Positions 1 to 7,720 of a stretch of 64,000 nt of DNA are shown here, piece after piece. Every line of letters starts with the position of its first letter. Position 1 is the first letter of the stretch. The notes beneath the pieces were generated by a model, which saw only the letters and a program-made list of their open reading frames with translations, was not told where the DNA came from and ran no database searches. The stretch is from Hippea alviniae EP5-r (GTDB lineage Bacteria; Campylobacterota_A; Desulfurellia; Desulfurellales; Hippeaceae), in the NCBI RefSeq assembly GCF_000420385.1, contig NZ_ATUV01000001.1:496001-560000 (forward strand). Reading direction: 5' to 3'. The translations under genes were made by a program, and so were the position numbers.

Positions 1-363
1 TATTATCTCAAAATAAATCCCTAAATCTTTTAATCTTTCTGATAGATAGTTGAATGTGCTATAGATTGATACATCGCCTATTGTCGTATAACTTACCGTT
101 TTTCCTTCGTTTAGCAGCTTTTCTATCATGAGAGCTTGAGAGTCGTAAGCTCTTTTAAGTTCATCCTTGTCGTTTGTTGTTGGAAAAGAGAAAAATTGAA
201 TCTTATCTTTATCGACAAAGTCTTTTATCACATTAAAAGCCACGCTTCTTGAAGACTTCTTAGACTTTGGAACTATTACTATATCGCTCTTTCTGAGCTT
301 CTCTAAAGCTTCAAGTGTTAAAAATTCTGGCTTTCCTACTCCTACACCTATTACATAGAGCAT
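1..363 (-). CDS. cbiL: Precorrin-2 C20-methyltransferase (cobalt-factor II type), partial
   Basis: Transfers a methyl group from S-adenosylmethionine to C20 of (cobalt-)precorrin-2 in the cytoplasmic anaerobic cobalamin pathway. The first 121 codons are present and the frame is still open at the left edge. The N-terminus MLYVIGVGVGKPEFLTLEAL is the typical start of tetrapyrrole methylases, and the VPKSK stretch near residue 37 fits the CbiL/CobI branch. The ATG at 363 lies 53 bases inside the preceding SUMT gene and has an AAGG-type ribosome site 9 bases upstream. It is the last visible gene of the riboswitch-controlled cobalamin operon. The family is clear; the exact subfamily rests on the N-terminal half only. 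Confidence 0.85.
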   Translation of the reverse strand, partial: MLYVIGVGVGKPEFLTLEALEKLRKSDIVIVPKSKKSSRSVAFNVIKDFVDKDKIQFFSFPTTNDKDELKRAYDSQALMIEKLLNEGKTVSYTTIGDVSIYSTFNYLSERLKDLGIYFEII

Positions 364-1075
364 CAAAAACACCTTCCCTTCTTAGGATTTCTCCTATAAC
401 AATAATCGCAGGTGGCTTTATTAGGCTTATACACTCTTTGTTCTTCAGCTCAAAACAGATTATTTTTTCGTTTTCAAAACCCAAACTTTCACCCGCACAT
501 ACAGGTGTATTTTTGTCCATTCCGCATTCCAAAAGTTTTTCTGCTATCTTTTCAAAATTCAGCACACCCATATAGATAACTATCGTCATATTCAATCTCA
601 CAATAGCTTCAAAATCGTAATAGTTCTCTATATCTGTATCTGCACTGTGTCCTGTTATAAATATAACGCCTTTTGATATATTTCTTGCCGTTAGCGGAGT
701 TTTTAGAATTGAAGAGAATAGAGAAGCTGTTGTGATGCCGGGTATTATCTCTATTTCTGCATTGAGCCTTTCTGCTGTTTCTATCTCTTCTATAACTCTG
801 CTGAAAAAAGCCGTATCACCACCTTTCAATCTTCCAACTGTTAAACCTTTCCTTAGGCTATCTTCGATAAGCGAATTTATTAAAGACTGGTCTGTGTGAT
901 GAGCTTTAGCCCTTTTGCCAACATATATATTCTTTCCTTTTGAGAATGAGAGTATCTTTTTGTCTATAAGGTCATCATATAACACTATATCGCACACCTT
1001 TAAAGCTTCTATGGATTTTAGGCTGAGCAGTTCATAGTTTGATGGTGCAGATATTATAAAAAGCTTGCCCTTCAT
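311..1075 (-). CDS. cobA: Uroporphyrinogen-III C-methyltransferase (SUMT)
   Basis: Methylates uroporphyrinogen III twice with S-adenosylmethionine to give precorrin-2, the branch point to siroheme and cobalamin. Family motifs are visible: RLKGGD (near residue 83), IIPGITTAS (near 111), TPLTARN (near 126) and a late TGH. An upstream ATG at 1093 is in frame, but the ATG at 1075 forms the usual ATGA overlap with the stop of the preceding gene and has a GGAG upstream, so it is preferred (254 aa). The gene carries only the methylase domain; the dehydrogenase function is the separate gene at 6038. The 3' end overlaps the next gene by 53 bases. Confidence 0.9.
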   Translation of the reverse strand: MKGKLFIISAPSNYELLSLKSIEALKVCDIVLYDDLIDKKILSFSKGKNIYVGKRAKAHHTDQSLINSLIEDSLRKGLTVGRLKGGDTAFFSRVIEEIETAERLNAEIEIIPGITTASLFSSILKTPLTARNISKGVIFITGHSADTDIENYYDFEAIVRLNMTIVIYMGVLNFEKIAEKLLECGMDKNTPVCAGESLGFENEKIICFELKNKECISLIKPPAIIVIGEILRREGVFDALCNRCRSRKARIFNT

Positions 1076-1869
1076 TTTCTGTTTTTGCTCCATTCGTAAA
1101 ATAGGTTATTTAGATATACAACACTATCGAATGATACCGTATTGCTCCTTAAGAATTTTGACTCATCAACCTTCACTATAAGCATGCTTGTATCTTTAAA
1201 GATAGCTCTTTTGTTTGGCGGTGTTGGATTCTTATTCATAGGCCCAACTTCGTATATATAAATATCAGGCTTTTTTAGGAGAATGTTCTCTTGCAGGGTT
1301 CTCACAAACATTCTGTTTTTGTTTATTATGTTTATTCCACCTGCAGTCTGAATGATATCGTTTACTATGCATTTTTTGCCCGCAACAAGATACGGCGTTT
1401 GCATAATTTCAAATACAACCTTAGGTTTGTGTTTTATTGGTTTTAGTTGTTTTATCTTATCAAGGAGATTTTTTGTGAGTTCTTCAGCCTTCTTTCCCCT
1501 ATTAAACATTTTACCTATGAGTTTTATCTCTTTTATTATTCCTTTTAAGGTATGTGGGTTATATATCAAAATTTTTACGCCCTTTAATTTTGATGCGTCA
1601 AATTCAGTTTTTCTTCGAGCAACTATCAAGTCTGGCTTAAGGGAGATTAATATCTCTGTATTCACACTCAAGTGCGTGCCTACGATTTTAGCGTTTTTGA
1701 ATAATTTAACATTCTTGGTTTTCCCAACAACAACATTGTCAAGGTTCAACTTATGAAATATATCTGCTACATCTGGAGCAAGCAGAACAACCCTTTTGTA
1801 TGCAAAGGAGAGATTAAAAGAAAATAAAACGATTAGAGCAGCTAATACTGTTGATTTCGTAAGCTTCAT
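1072..1869 (-). CDS. Periplasmic substrate-binding protein of a B12/cobalamin-type ABC transporter (BtuF-like)
   Basis: Likely captures a corrinoid or metal chelate in the periplasm and delivers it to the adjacent permease. A signal peptide covers residues 1-23 (hydrophobic core LAALIVLFSFNL, cleavage after SFA). The mature part has the class III fold pattern of the BtuF/FecB family, including ILISLKPDLIVA near residue 75. The start at 1869 has a perfect AAGGAGG six bases upstream that lies inside the ATPase gene, so the 56-base overlap with that gene is real. The signal peptide is thus encoded in the frame opposite the ATPase C-terminus. Substrate is inferred from the riboswitch and neighbouring cobalamin genes; siderophore or haem cannot be excluded. 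Confidence 0.85.
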   Translation of the reverse strand: MKLTKSTVLAALIVLFSFNLSFAYKRVVLLAPDVADIFHKLNLDNVVVGKTKNVKLFKNAKIVGTHLSVNTEILISLKPDLIVARRKTEFDASKLKGVKILIYNPHTLKGIIKEIKLIGKMFNRGKKAEELTKNLLDKIKQLKPIKHKPKVVFEIMQTPYLVAGKKCIVNDIIQTAGGINIINKNRMFVRTLQENILLKKPDIYIYEVGPMNKNPTPPNKRAIFKDTSMLIVKVDESKFLRSNTVSFDSVVYLNNLFYEWSKNRK

Positions 1870-2536
1870 CTATTACCTCCTTAGTTATTTTGTTTGGGCT
1901 ATCATCAAATATTATCCTGCCGTCTTTTAAAATTATTACTCTATCAAAATAAGCTAAAGCTAAATTAATATCGTGAACAGAAGATATTATAGTTTTTCTT
2001 AGGCTCTTTAAGTACTCTGCCACGATTTTTGAGTATTTTATATCCACAGATGATAACGGTTCGTCAAAAACCATAACCTTTGAATCTTGATTAATGGTTT
2101 TTGCTATCAGAATAAGTCTCTTTTGTCCACCAGAGAGAGCTTTAAACTGCTTTCTTGCCAAGTGTTTCATCTTAAGTTTTTCCAATATCTCTTCTGTGTT
2201 CTTTAAATCTTCTTCGTCAAAGAGACCATTTTTTATGTGATACCTGCCGAGTAAAACAACCTTAAAGGCAGTACTGTTCAAAGAAAAATCACTGAATTGT
2301 GGCAAAAAAGAGAGAATGGATGCTTTATCTATCGGTTTAAGGTTTGATATATCTTTTGAAAATACCCTTATGTTTGACTCTATAAATCCTGCTATTGCAA
2401 GCAATAGTGTCGTTTTTCCACTGCCGTTTTCTCCAAGAATTGCTACTTTTTGCCCTTCTTCTATGGTTAGTTTCTTTATCTTTAAACTAAAGCTCTCCCT
2501 TTCTATTGAAAGATTCTCTATCTCAACCGCTTTCAT
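1814..2536 (-). CDS. ABC transporter ATP-binding protein (BtuD/FecE-like)
   Basis: Cytoplasmic ATPase powering the neighbouring FecCD-type permease. Walker A GENGSGKTT at residues 35-43, ABC signature LSGGQ at 134-138, Walker B VMVFDEP at 154-160 and the switch histidine at 188 (SVHDI) are all present, so it should be active. Length (240 aa) is normal for the family. It overlaps the permease by 14 bases and the binding protein by 56 bases, consistent with translational coupling within the operon. Confidence 0.92.
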   Translation of the reverse strand: MKAVEIENLSIERESFSLKIKKLTIEEGQKVAILGENGSGKTTLLLAIAGFIESNIRVFSKDISNLKPIDKASILSFLPQFSDFSLNSTAFKVVLLGRYHIKNGLFDEEDLKNTEEILEKLKMKHLARKQFKALSGGQKRLILIAKTINQDSKVMVFDEPLSSVDIKYSKIVAEYLKSLRKTIISSVHDINLALAYFDRVIILKDGRIIFDDSPNKITKEVIDEAYEINSISCSNRFIFF

Positions 2537-3473
2537 TCCAGTTGTCTTTTCTTTTGAGCATTAGATAAAAGAAAAATAGCCCGCCCACGATTGAAGTTAA
2601 GATACCAACAGGCAGCTCTTCTGTCTTTATAATTGTTCTTGCCAATGTTTCGCTTAAAAGCATAACCAAAGCTCCCAGAATCGTTGATAAAATAATCAAC
2701 TCTTTGGATTCAAAACCGCCAATAAACCTTGAAATGTGTGGAACTATAAGCCCAACAAACGGTATAATTCCAGAAAAACTAACGGCTATGCCAACCAAAA
2801 ACGCAGAGATAAAATAGTTTATACTCCTAAAAGCTTTTACATTTATACCCATTGAGCTTGTTGTAAAGAAGTCAAAACCCATTATGTCTAATTTTATTGA
2901 GTTCTTAACAAAAAAGATAAAGCTAAAAATCAAAGCAACAAAGAGAATAGTAGACTTGATATAATTTGGATTAAAAAATCCGCCCATAAGCCAAAACACA
3001 ATACTGCCAACACTCTCTTCGTAATAGTATTTCAGAAAACCTATGATTGCCGTTGCAACGATATTTACCACTATTCCTGCGAGTATCAATGTTGTATGTT
3101 TTAAAGAGTCTTTTGACAGAAGAATTGCAAAGCTTATACCAAGCATACCGAACACACTTGCGAATACAGGAACAAAAAAATACGGCAAGCCAATACAAAT
3201 AACCAAAACTCCGCCTAATGCAGCCGTTGAAGCCGCTCCAGTGGTAAACCCATCTGCAAGCGGATTCTTTAGTATTATTTGAAGTATTGCGCCGGACAAT
3301 CCAAGTATTGAACCAATGAAGGCTGCCTCTAAGGATAAAGGCAGCCTGTAATTAAAAATTATGGTTTTTTCTATCTCGCTCATCTGAAAAATGTTTATGT
3401 TTACAGAACCCGTTGTGATACTAATCAAAAATGCTATCAGTGTTGCGAAAAATAGAAAAAGATAAATTTTCAT
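2523..3473 (-). CDS. FecCD-family ABC transporter permease (BtuC-like)
   Basis: Inner-membrane permease of the iron-chelate/B12 import family, expected to work as a dimer with two ATPase subunits and the periplasmic binding protein encoded next. The 316-residue protein is strongly hydrophobic with about 8-10 membrane segments and the family stretches YRLPLSLEAAFIGSILGLSG and GIIPFVGLIVPHISRFIGG. The start overlaps the cbiK stop by 4 bases. Located between an exported cobaltochelatase and the ATPase under a cobalamin riboswitch, it most likely imports a corrinoid, though cobalt chelate or haem remain possible. Confidence 0.9.
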   Translation of the reverse strand: MKIYLFLFFATLIAFLISITTGSVNINIFQMSEIEKTIIFNYRLPLSLEAAFIGSILGLSGAILQIILKNPLADGFTTGAASTAALGGVLVICIGLPYFFVPVFASVFGMLGISFAILLSKDSLKHTTLILAGIVVNIVATAIIGFLKYYYEESVGSIVFWLMGGFFNPNYIKSTILFVALIFSFIFFVKNSIKLDIMGFDFFTTSSMGINVKAFRSINYFISAFLVGIAVSFSGIIPFVGLIVPHISRFIGGFESKELIILSTILGALVMLLSETLARTIIKTEELPVGILTSIVGGLFFFYLMLKRKDNWNESG

Positions 3474-4438
3474 CTTAGTTTTATGCCGTTATCTCTTGCA
3501 ACATCCTTTATATGTTGTATGTATATATTTACCCATTCTGGATTCTCTCCAAGTCCATGAATGGAGCAAACAACATTTATCCCCTCCTTTTTAAATGCAC
3601 TCTTCCAAGAATCTTCGTCTCCACACATGTCGTTGTTTGCATGGTCGCCAGCAACAACCATCAAAGGTTTGAGTAAAACTTTCTTTATACCCGCTCTTTT
3701 TACTTCACTCAAAACATCTTCTAAAGAAGGGAATCCTTCAACTGTTCCAACAAATATTTTATCGGTGTGATACATCTTTCTTAGCTCTTTCTGAAGCTCA
3801 GCATATACGCCTGTTGAGTAATGCTCGTTTCCATGTCCCATATAAACCAAAGCAGCCTTATTCTTTTTTGCAAGCTCAATATCGTTTTTTAGGGCTTTTG
3901 CTGCTATCTCTATATCTTTGTGATAATCGTATTTCCAAACATTTCTTCCTAAGGCTGGTCTTCCGATAACGAGCTTTTTGAATGGCATATACTTCTTTTT
4001 CATTGTTTTTATAGAGTTTAAACCGTTTACATAAGATAGAAGGTCTGTAAACTCTTCGCCATCATAAATGTGGGTTGGCTGAACAATAATCGTTTTGTAT
4101 CCTTCGTCCTGCAAGTCGGCTATTGTTGCAAGTGGTCCTTTAACATAGAGAAAATCTTTTAGTTTTGAGTTGTTCTCAAACTTCTTGTTGTGCTGTCTTT
4201 TGTGCCAAATGTTTCTTATAATGTTGGAAGTGAATGTAAAAACAACTTTTTCGTGCGGAAATGCTTTCTGCACGGCTTCTTTGATGTTTTCAATATCAAC
4301 AAACCCTGTTGAATAAGTCGTTCCGAAGTCTGCAAGAACTATAGCCACCTTGCCCTTATGTTGGGCTTTTCCGAAAGATTGAAGATGAACACCAAAGGTC
4401 AAAACGAAAACGATGAGAAAGCTTAAGAAAACTCTCAT
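3470..4438 (-). CDS. cbiK: Sirohydrochlorin cobaltochelatase, exported form (CbiK)
   Basis: CbiK inserts Co2+ (or Fe2+) into sirohydrochlorin in the early-insertion (anaerobic) cobalamin pathway. Core motifs are visible: VLADFGTTY (35-42), QPTHIYDGEEF (120-130, His123 likely catalytic), GHGNEH (201-206) and AGDHANND (263-270, His266 likely the second catalytic histidine). Unlike the cytoplasmic enzyme, residues 1-23 form a signal peptide (FLSFLIVFVLTFGVHLQSFG), so the protein should be periplasmic like the CbiK-P described in Desulfovibrio. Its position between cobB and a BtuCDF-like importer suggests a role linked to uptake of metal or tetrapyrrole rather than only to synthesis. Confidence 0.9.
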   Translation of the reverse strand: MRVFLSFLIVFVLTFGVHLQSFGKAQHKGKVAIVLADFGTTYSTGFVDIENIKEAVQKAFPHEKVVFTFTSNIIRNIWHKRQHNKKFENNSKLKDFLYVKGPLATIADLQDEGYKTIIVQPTHIYDGEEFTDLLSYVNGLNSIKTMKKKYMPFKKLVIGRPALGRNVWKYDYHKDIEIAAKALKNDIELAKKNKAALVYMGHGNEHYSTGVYAELQKELRKMYHTDKIFVGTVEGFPSLEDVLSEVKRAGIKKVLLKPLMVVAGDHANNDMCGDEDSWKSAFKKEGINVVCSIHGLGENPEWVNIYIQHIKDVARDNGIKLR

Positions 4439-5754
4439 AAAACACCTCCACAGAGATTTTTTAAAAACTTTTTAGAGAATAGAAAGTGTACATAACTTGC
4501 TATGGCTCTATTTTTCATAAGTCCATCTTTATAAACTGTTCCATCGGTCAATTTTTTAAGCTCAAAGCTGAACTGTTCATCTATCTGGGTATAGTATGAG
4601 TAATGAAACTCATGCCCAAATACAGGCCCTTCTAAAAATGTCTTTGTTAAGTCTTTTACCTTAACATAACCAAGAGCTTTTCTTCTCTTGCTCATTTTTA
4701 TTTTTACATTGAAAACTTTAGCCATTTTGTAAAATTCATCGTCTATGTATATACCTTCTGATAAAAGCATCATTCCGCCACATTCGGCTATCAGTGGCTT
4801 ATCTGAGTTTATATGTTCTGCTATACTTTTAATGGTTTTTACACTCTTAGATAGCCGTTCTGCGTATAACTCTGGATATCCGCCGCCTAAATACACAAAG
4901 TCGGCGTTGTCCACCGTTTCGTTTTTAAGCGGCGAGAAAAATTTTAAATTATATCCCATTTTCTCAAGTTCTCTTAAATTGTTTTGATAGTAAAAGTTGA
5001 AGGCTTTATCGTAAGCTATGAGTGCTGTTTTGCTTTTTATGGTTGTGGCATGCTTAATTTCATATTCAAACTCAATCTCAGAGAGCCTTATTATTTCATC
5101 TATATTTGCATATTTGCCTATGTGTTCTGCGATTTTTTCATACTCTTCTTTCTCTGTCTCTTCTGCAACCTTAAGTCCAAGATGCCTTGAGCGTAATGTC
5201 AACTCTCTATTCTTTGGGATTATTCCTAAAATTTTCAGAGACGAGTGGTTTCTTATAGCATCCCTTACCAATTTTTCGTGTATCGAGCTTCCTATGTTGT
5301 TTATAATGACGCCATTTATTTTTATTTCTCTTGCTAACTCTTCAAAACCTTTTACTGAAGCCACAATAGATGCAGAACATTTAGAAGCATCAATTACTAT
5401 AACAACTGGCAGATTCAATATCTTTGCAATGTCGTATGTGCTTGCTTTGAATGTGTATGACTCTATTCCGTCAAATAGTCCCATAACGCCTTCTACAATG
5501 CCTATATCCGCTTGTATGAGATTCTCAAAAAAGGTGTCTTTAAGCTCTGCTCTGCTTAGCATTATGCTGTCAAGGTTATAGGCAAAAGAACCAGATGCAC
5601 AAGTCAAATGGGCAGTGTCTATATAGTCAGGGCCGCACTTAAATGGCGCTATAGAATAACCCTTTTCTTTAAGAGTGTGAAGCAATCCAACTGTTATAGT
5701 TGTTTTACCAGAACCGCTTCTGTCTGCGGCTATGATGAAGGCTGGCTTTCTCAT
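4435..5754 (-). CDS. cobB: Cobyrinate a,c-diamide synthase
   Basis: ATP- and glutamine-dependent amidation of the a and c carboxylates of cobyrinic acid (CbiA/CobB). The N-terminal dethiobiotin-synthetase-like domain has SGSGKTT at 13-19 and FKCGPDYID near 38-46. The C-terminal glutamine amidotransferase domain has the nucleophile in AECGG (Cys325) and the partner histidine in SYVHF (His423). Length of 439 aa is normal. It is the first full gene behind the cobalamin riboswitch and its ATG overlaps the stop of a 14-codon leader frame (ATGA). A modest AGGG lies five bases before the start. Confidence 0.93.
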   Translation of the reverse strand: MRKPAFIIAADRSGSGKTTITVGLLHTLKEKGYSIAPFKCGPDYIDTAHLTCASGSFAYNLDSIMLSRAELKDTFFENLIQADIGIVEGVMGLFDGIESYTFKASTYDIAKILNLPVVIVIDASKCSASIVASVKGFEELAREIKINGVIINNIGSSIHEKLVRDAIRNHSSLKILGIIPKNRELTLRSRHLGLKVAEETEKEEYEKIAEHIGKYANIDEIIRLSEIEFEYEIKHATTIKSKTALIAYDKAFNFYYQNNLRELEKMGYNLKFFSPLKNETVDNADFVYLGGGYPELYAERLSKSVKTIKSIAEHINSDKPLIAECGGMMLLSEGIYIDDEFYKMAKVFNVKIKMSKRRKALGYVKVKDLTKTFLEGPVFGHEFHYSYYTQIDEQFSFELKKLTDGTVYKDGLMKNRAIASYVHFLFSKKFLKNLCGGVL

Positions 5755-5795
5755 GCAGCCCTAATCGGTGGGTTGAAAAAGAAAAAAGAGCACAT
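5751..5795 (-). CDS. Possible 14-residue leader peptide between riboswitch and cobB
   Basis: An ATG at 5795 preceded by GGGAGG (5800-5805) opens a 14-codon frame (MCSFFFFNPPIRAA) whose TGA overlaps the cobB ATG. The ribosome site is much stronger than that of cobB and lies in the 3' arm of the downstream hairpin. Translation of this frame would carry ribosomes straight onto cobB. Seen in sequence: strong SD, start, stop overlap. Not shown: that it is translated. The spacing (4 bases) is short. Confidence 0.4.
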   Translation of the reverse strand: MCSFFFFNPPIRAA

Positions 5796-5830
5796 AGAAC
5801 CTCCCAATACCCGGGGAATTCTAAGGCTCT
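5787..5830 (-). terminator. Hairpin expression platform of the cobalamin riboswitch
   Basis: Reading the minus strand, AGAGC (5826-5830) pairs with GCTCT (5787-5791), TAGAA (5819-5823) pairs with TTCTA (5795-5799), and a CCC of CCCCGG pairs with the GGG of GGGAGG (5800-5805). Two T-runs follow (5774-5786 region, TTTTTT C TTTTT). The structure therefore both buries the SD and start of the leader frame and looks like an intrinsic terminator. Its outer AGAGC is also part of the riboswitch P1 3' strand, so the two outer stems compete. Whether control is transcriptional or translational cannot be decided from sequence. Confidence 0.65.
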
Positions 5831-5973
5831 ATAGGTCTTCTGGCTTACGGGCAAAAACCTACTCCTCCCGCCTTCCCATCGGCAATAGCCGACAGTGGCT
5901 TTCTGGGAGTTTCGTTCCCGAATACAGCTGCGGGTACAGCGTGGGATTCTCACCCAACTTCCCTGATAGAGCC
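5825..5973 (-). promoter_or_regulatory. Cobalamin (adenosylcobalamin-type) riboswitch
   Basis: On the minus strand the conserved core elements appear in order: GGGAAG..GGTGAGAATCCC, CGCTGTACCCGCAGCTGTA, GAAAGCCACTG, GATGGGAAGGCG and AAGCCAGAAGACCT (the B12 box). The closing P1 stem is GGCTCTAT (5966-5973) with ATAGAGCC (5825-5832), eight perfect pairs. It lies directly upstream of cobB and should repress the cobB-cbiK-btuCDF-cobA-cbiL operon when cobalamin is plentiful, as is known for this class. Confidence 0.95.
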
Positions 5974-5980
5974 CAATTTA

Positions 5981-6009
5981 ACTTTAGCAAATAATTTTTA
6001 ACTTTTCAA
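5981..6009 (-). promoter_or_regulatory. Probable sigma-70 promoter of the cobalamin operon
   Basis: On the minus strand TTGAAA (6004-6009) and TAAAGT (5981-5986) are spaced by 17 bases. The predicted transcript start falls a few bases before the riboswitch P1 stem, which is where it should be. Sequence match only. Confidence 0.55.
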
Positions 6010-6037
6010 TATAGTGTGCAAAATATAAAATAAAAGC

Positions 6038-6487
6038 ATGTGCTATCCCTTATTTTTCAAGTTTAGTGGCAGAAATATTTTAGTCTTTGGAGCAGGTAAA
6101 GTTGCTTTAAGAAAGGTAAAATCCATTTTGTCTTTAACAAAACCCAACATGACAATTATCTCTTTAGACTTTGAAGATGGGTTTTACAGTCTGCCTGTTA
6201 AATTGGTAAAAAAGAAAGCTTCAATCTCAGATATAACAGCTGATTACGACTTTATCTTTATCTGCACAAACGATAGAAAACTAAACCACACTCTATTTTT
6301 AAAAGCAAAAGAGCTCTCTATTCCCGTTAATGTTGCAGATAACCAAAATGAGTGCGACTTTTTTACCTCGGCTACGATAAAGTTTGGAGATATTGTAATA
6401 GCTATCTCGACGCAGGGCAAAAACCCATCAAAAAGCAAAGAATTCAAAGAAAAGCTTCTAAAGGCTCTAAAAAGTATTGATTTTTAA
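6038..6487 (+). CDS. sirC: Precorrin-2 dehydrogenase (SirC / CysG N-terminal domain)
   Basis: NAD-dependent oxidation of precorrin-2 to sirohydrochlorin, the substrate for the CbiK chelatase and for siroheme. The Rossmann motif FGAGKVALRK lies at residues 17-26, and the VNVADNQNECDF segment carries the likely catalytic Asp101. At 149 aa it is a stand-alone dehydrogenase domain, shorter than Met8p or CysG, so ferrochelation must come from another protein. It is divergent from the riboswitch-controlled operon and may escape B12 control, which makes sense because siroheme needs it too. No ribosome site is visible before the ATG; a TATAAA at 6024-6029 could give an almost leaderless mRNA. Confidence 0.9.
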   Translation: MCYPLFFKFSGRNILVFGAGKVALRKVKSILSLTKPNMTIISLDFEDGFYSLPVKLVKKKASISDITADYDFIFICTNDRKLNHTLFLKAKELSIPVNVADNQNECDFFTSATIKFGDIVIAISTQGKNPSKSKEFKEKLLKALKSIDF

Positions 6488-6538
6488 TGTAAAATTATAT
6501 ATTTTAAAATAACTTAGATTAAAACTTGGAGAAAGAGT

Positions 6539-7219
6539 ATGAACTTTTACTTTCTAAAAAAGACATTTAACTATATGTTTGAAGAACTTGTGTTGTTTGT
6601 TCCTCCATTGCTTGTATTTCTTATTCTGTTCTCTGTTGCCATTGTTTTTGGTATTGGTATGAGTGCAAACATCTTGATAAACCATCCGCCTACAAAACCC
6701 ACAGCGTATCTGATTGCCTTTCTGTTCTCTTTTTTCTCCTTCTTTTTATCCGTCATATCAGGTTCGTTAGTTATCTATATGACTTATGAGAAAGAAGAAA
6801 GCGGCAGAGCAAATTTAAGCACGAGCTTTTCAGAAGTTATGAACAGAATAGGAGCTGTAATTTTGGCTTCTCTGTTGGTAAGCATCGTCGTAAGCATCGG
6901 TTTCGCTCTGTTTGTGATTCCCGGTTTTATAGCTTTGCTGTTTTTTATGTTCACACTTCAGGAAATCTTGCTCTCAGAAAAAGAGATAGGAGAATCTATA
7001 AAAGGAAGCTTTAATCTTGTAAAAGACAACTTCGGCGAAGTGTTTATCTGTTTTTTGGCTGTAATCATTATCGATATGTTAATCTCTACAGTTTTAAAAT
7101 TCGTTCCACTGTTTGGTGGAATATTAGCCCAAATGTTCAGCGTCGTATTCGCAAATGTTAGCTTTACTTTGATATACATAGAGCTCAAAGATAAAGAGAC
7201 GGAATTCAGCCACCAATAA
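6539..7219 (+). CDS. Polytopic membrane protein of unknown function
   Basis: 226 residues with about five membrane segments and a GGAG ribosome site before the ATG. The pattern FVIPGFIALLFFMFTLQEIL followed by a charged SIKGSFNLVKDNF segment resembles the membrane domain found fused to glycerophosphodiester phosphodiesterases and related YciC-like proteins, but the catalytic domain of those enzymes is absent. It follows sirC by 51 bases on the same strand; no functional link is evident. Function not recognised. Confidence 0.75.
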   Translation: MNFYFLKKTFNYMFEELVLFVPPLLVFLILFSVAIVFGIGMSANILINHPPTKPTAYLIAFLFSFFSFFLSVISGSLVIYMTYEKEESGRANLSTSFSEVMNRIGAVILASLLVSIVVSIGFALFVIPGFIALLFFMFTLQEILLSEKEIGESIKGSFNLVKDNFGEVFICFLAVIIIDMLISTVLKFVPLFGGILAQMFSVVFANVSFTLIYIELKDKETEFSHQ

Positions 7220-7293
7220 CCTTTATAAGTGTTTGTAAATATAACCACCTTATTAAAGCTAAAATTTACTGATTACAAAATTGGGATTCAAGC

Positions 7294-7381
7294 TGGTGCC
7301 GGGGGCGGGAATCGAACCCGCACGGAGCATGGCTCCAAGGGATTTTAAGTCCCTTGCGTCTACCAATTCCGCCACCCCGGC
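7294..7381 (-). tRNA. tRNA-Leu (anticodon TAA)
   Basis: Acceptor stem GCCGGGG (7375-7381) pairs with CCCCGGC (7298-7304) followed by ACCA, which is encoded. The anticodon loop reads CTTAAAA with TAA. The 88-base length with a long variable arm fits a class II tRNA-Leu. Confidence 0.95.
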
Positions 7382-7392
7382 TGAATAAAAAA

Positions 7393-7468
7393 TGGAGGCG
7401 GCACCCGGACTCGAACCGGGGATCAGGGTTTTGCAGACCCGTGCCTTAGCCAGCTTGGCTATGCCGCC
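7393..7468 (-). tRNA. tRNA-Cys (anticodon GCA)
   Basis: Acceptor GGCGGCA (7462-7468) pairs with TGCCGCC (7397-7403), then TCCA with encoded CCA. The anticodon loop contains GCA between CT and AA. Length 76. Confidence 0.95.
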
Positions 7469-7493
7469 TTGTTGATTTCAGCATAAATAAAAA

Positions 7494-7569
<76 letters not shown>

Positions 7570-7663
7570 TCTTGCAGTGCTTATGATAGTCAAAATCGCC
7601 CATTTGTCAATAAAAAAATTACACTGCTAAAAATCCTTATAGAAACTGAAAATCCACTGTTTC

Positions 7664-7692
7664 TTGACAAAGAAATTTAATTAAAATACATT
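7664..7692 (+). promoter_or_regulatory. Probable sigma-70 promoter of the purH-glmU operon
   Basis: TTGACA (7664-7669), a 17-base spacer and TACATT (7687-7692) lie 28 bases before the purH ATG. The next gene upstream on this strand ends at 7219, so a promoter is expected here. Confidence 0.6.
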
Positions 7693-7720
7693 TAATAAAA
7701 ACAAGATTTAAGGAGGCAAG

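Noticed and set aside
5018-5581. 187-codon plus-strand frame opposite cobB
   Set aside because: Antisense shadow of cobB, hydrophobic by reversed codons; no support.
5705-5953. 82-codon frame on the minus strand across the riboswitch
   Set aside because: It follows structured RNA and the cobB start in another frame; composition is unlike the neighbours and the riboswitch explains the sequence.
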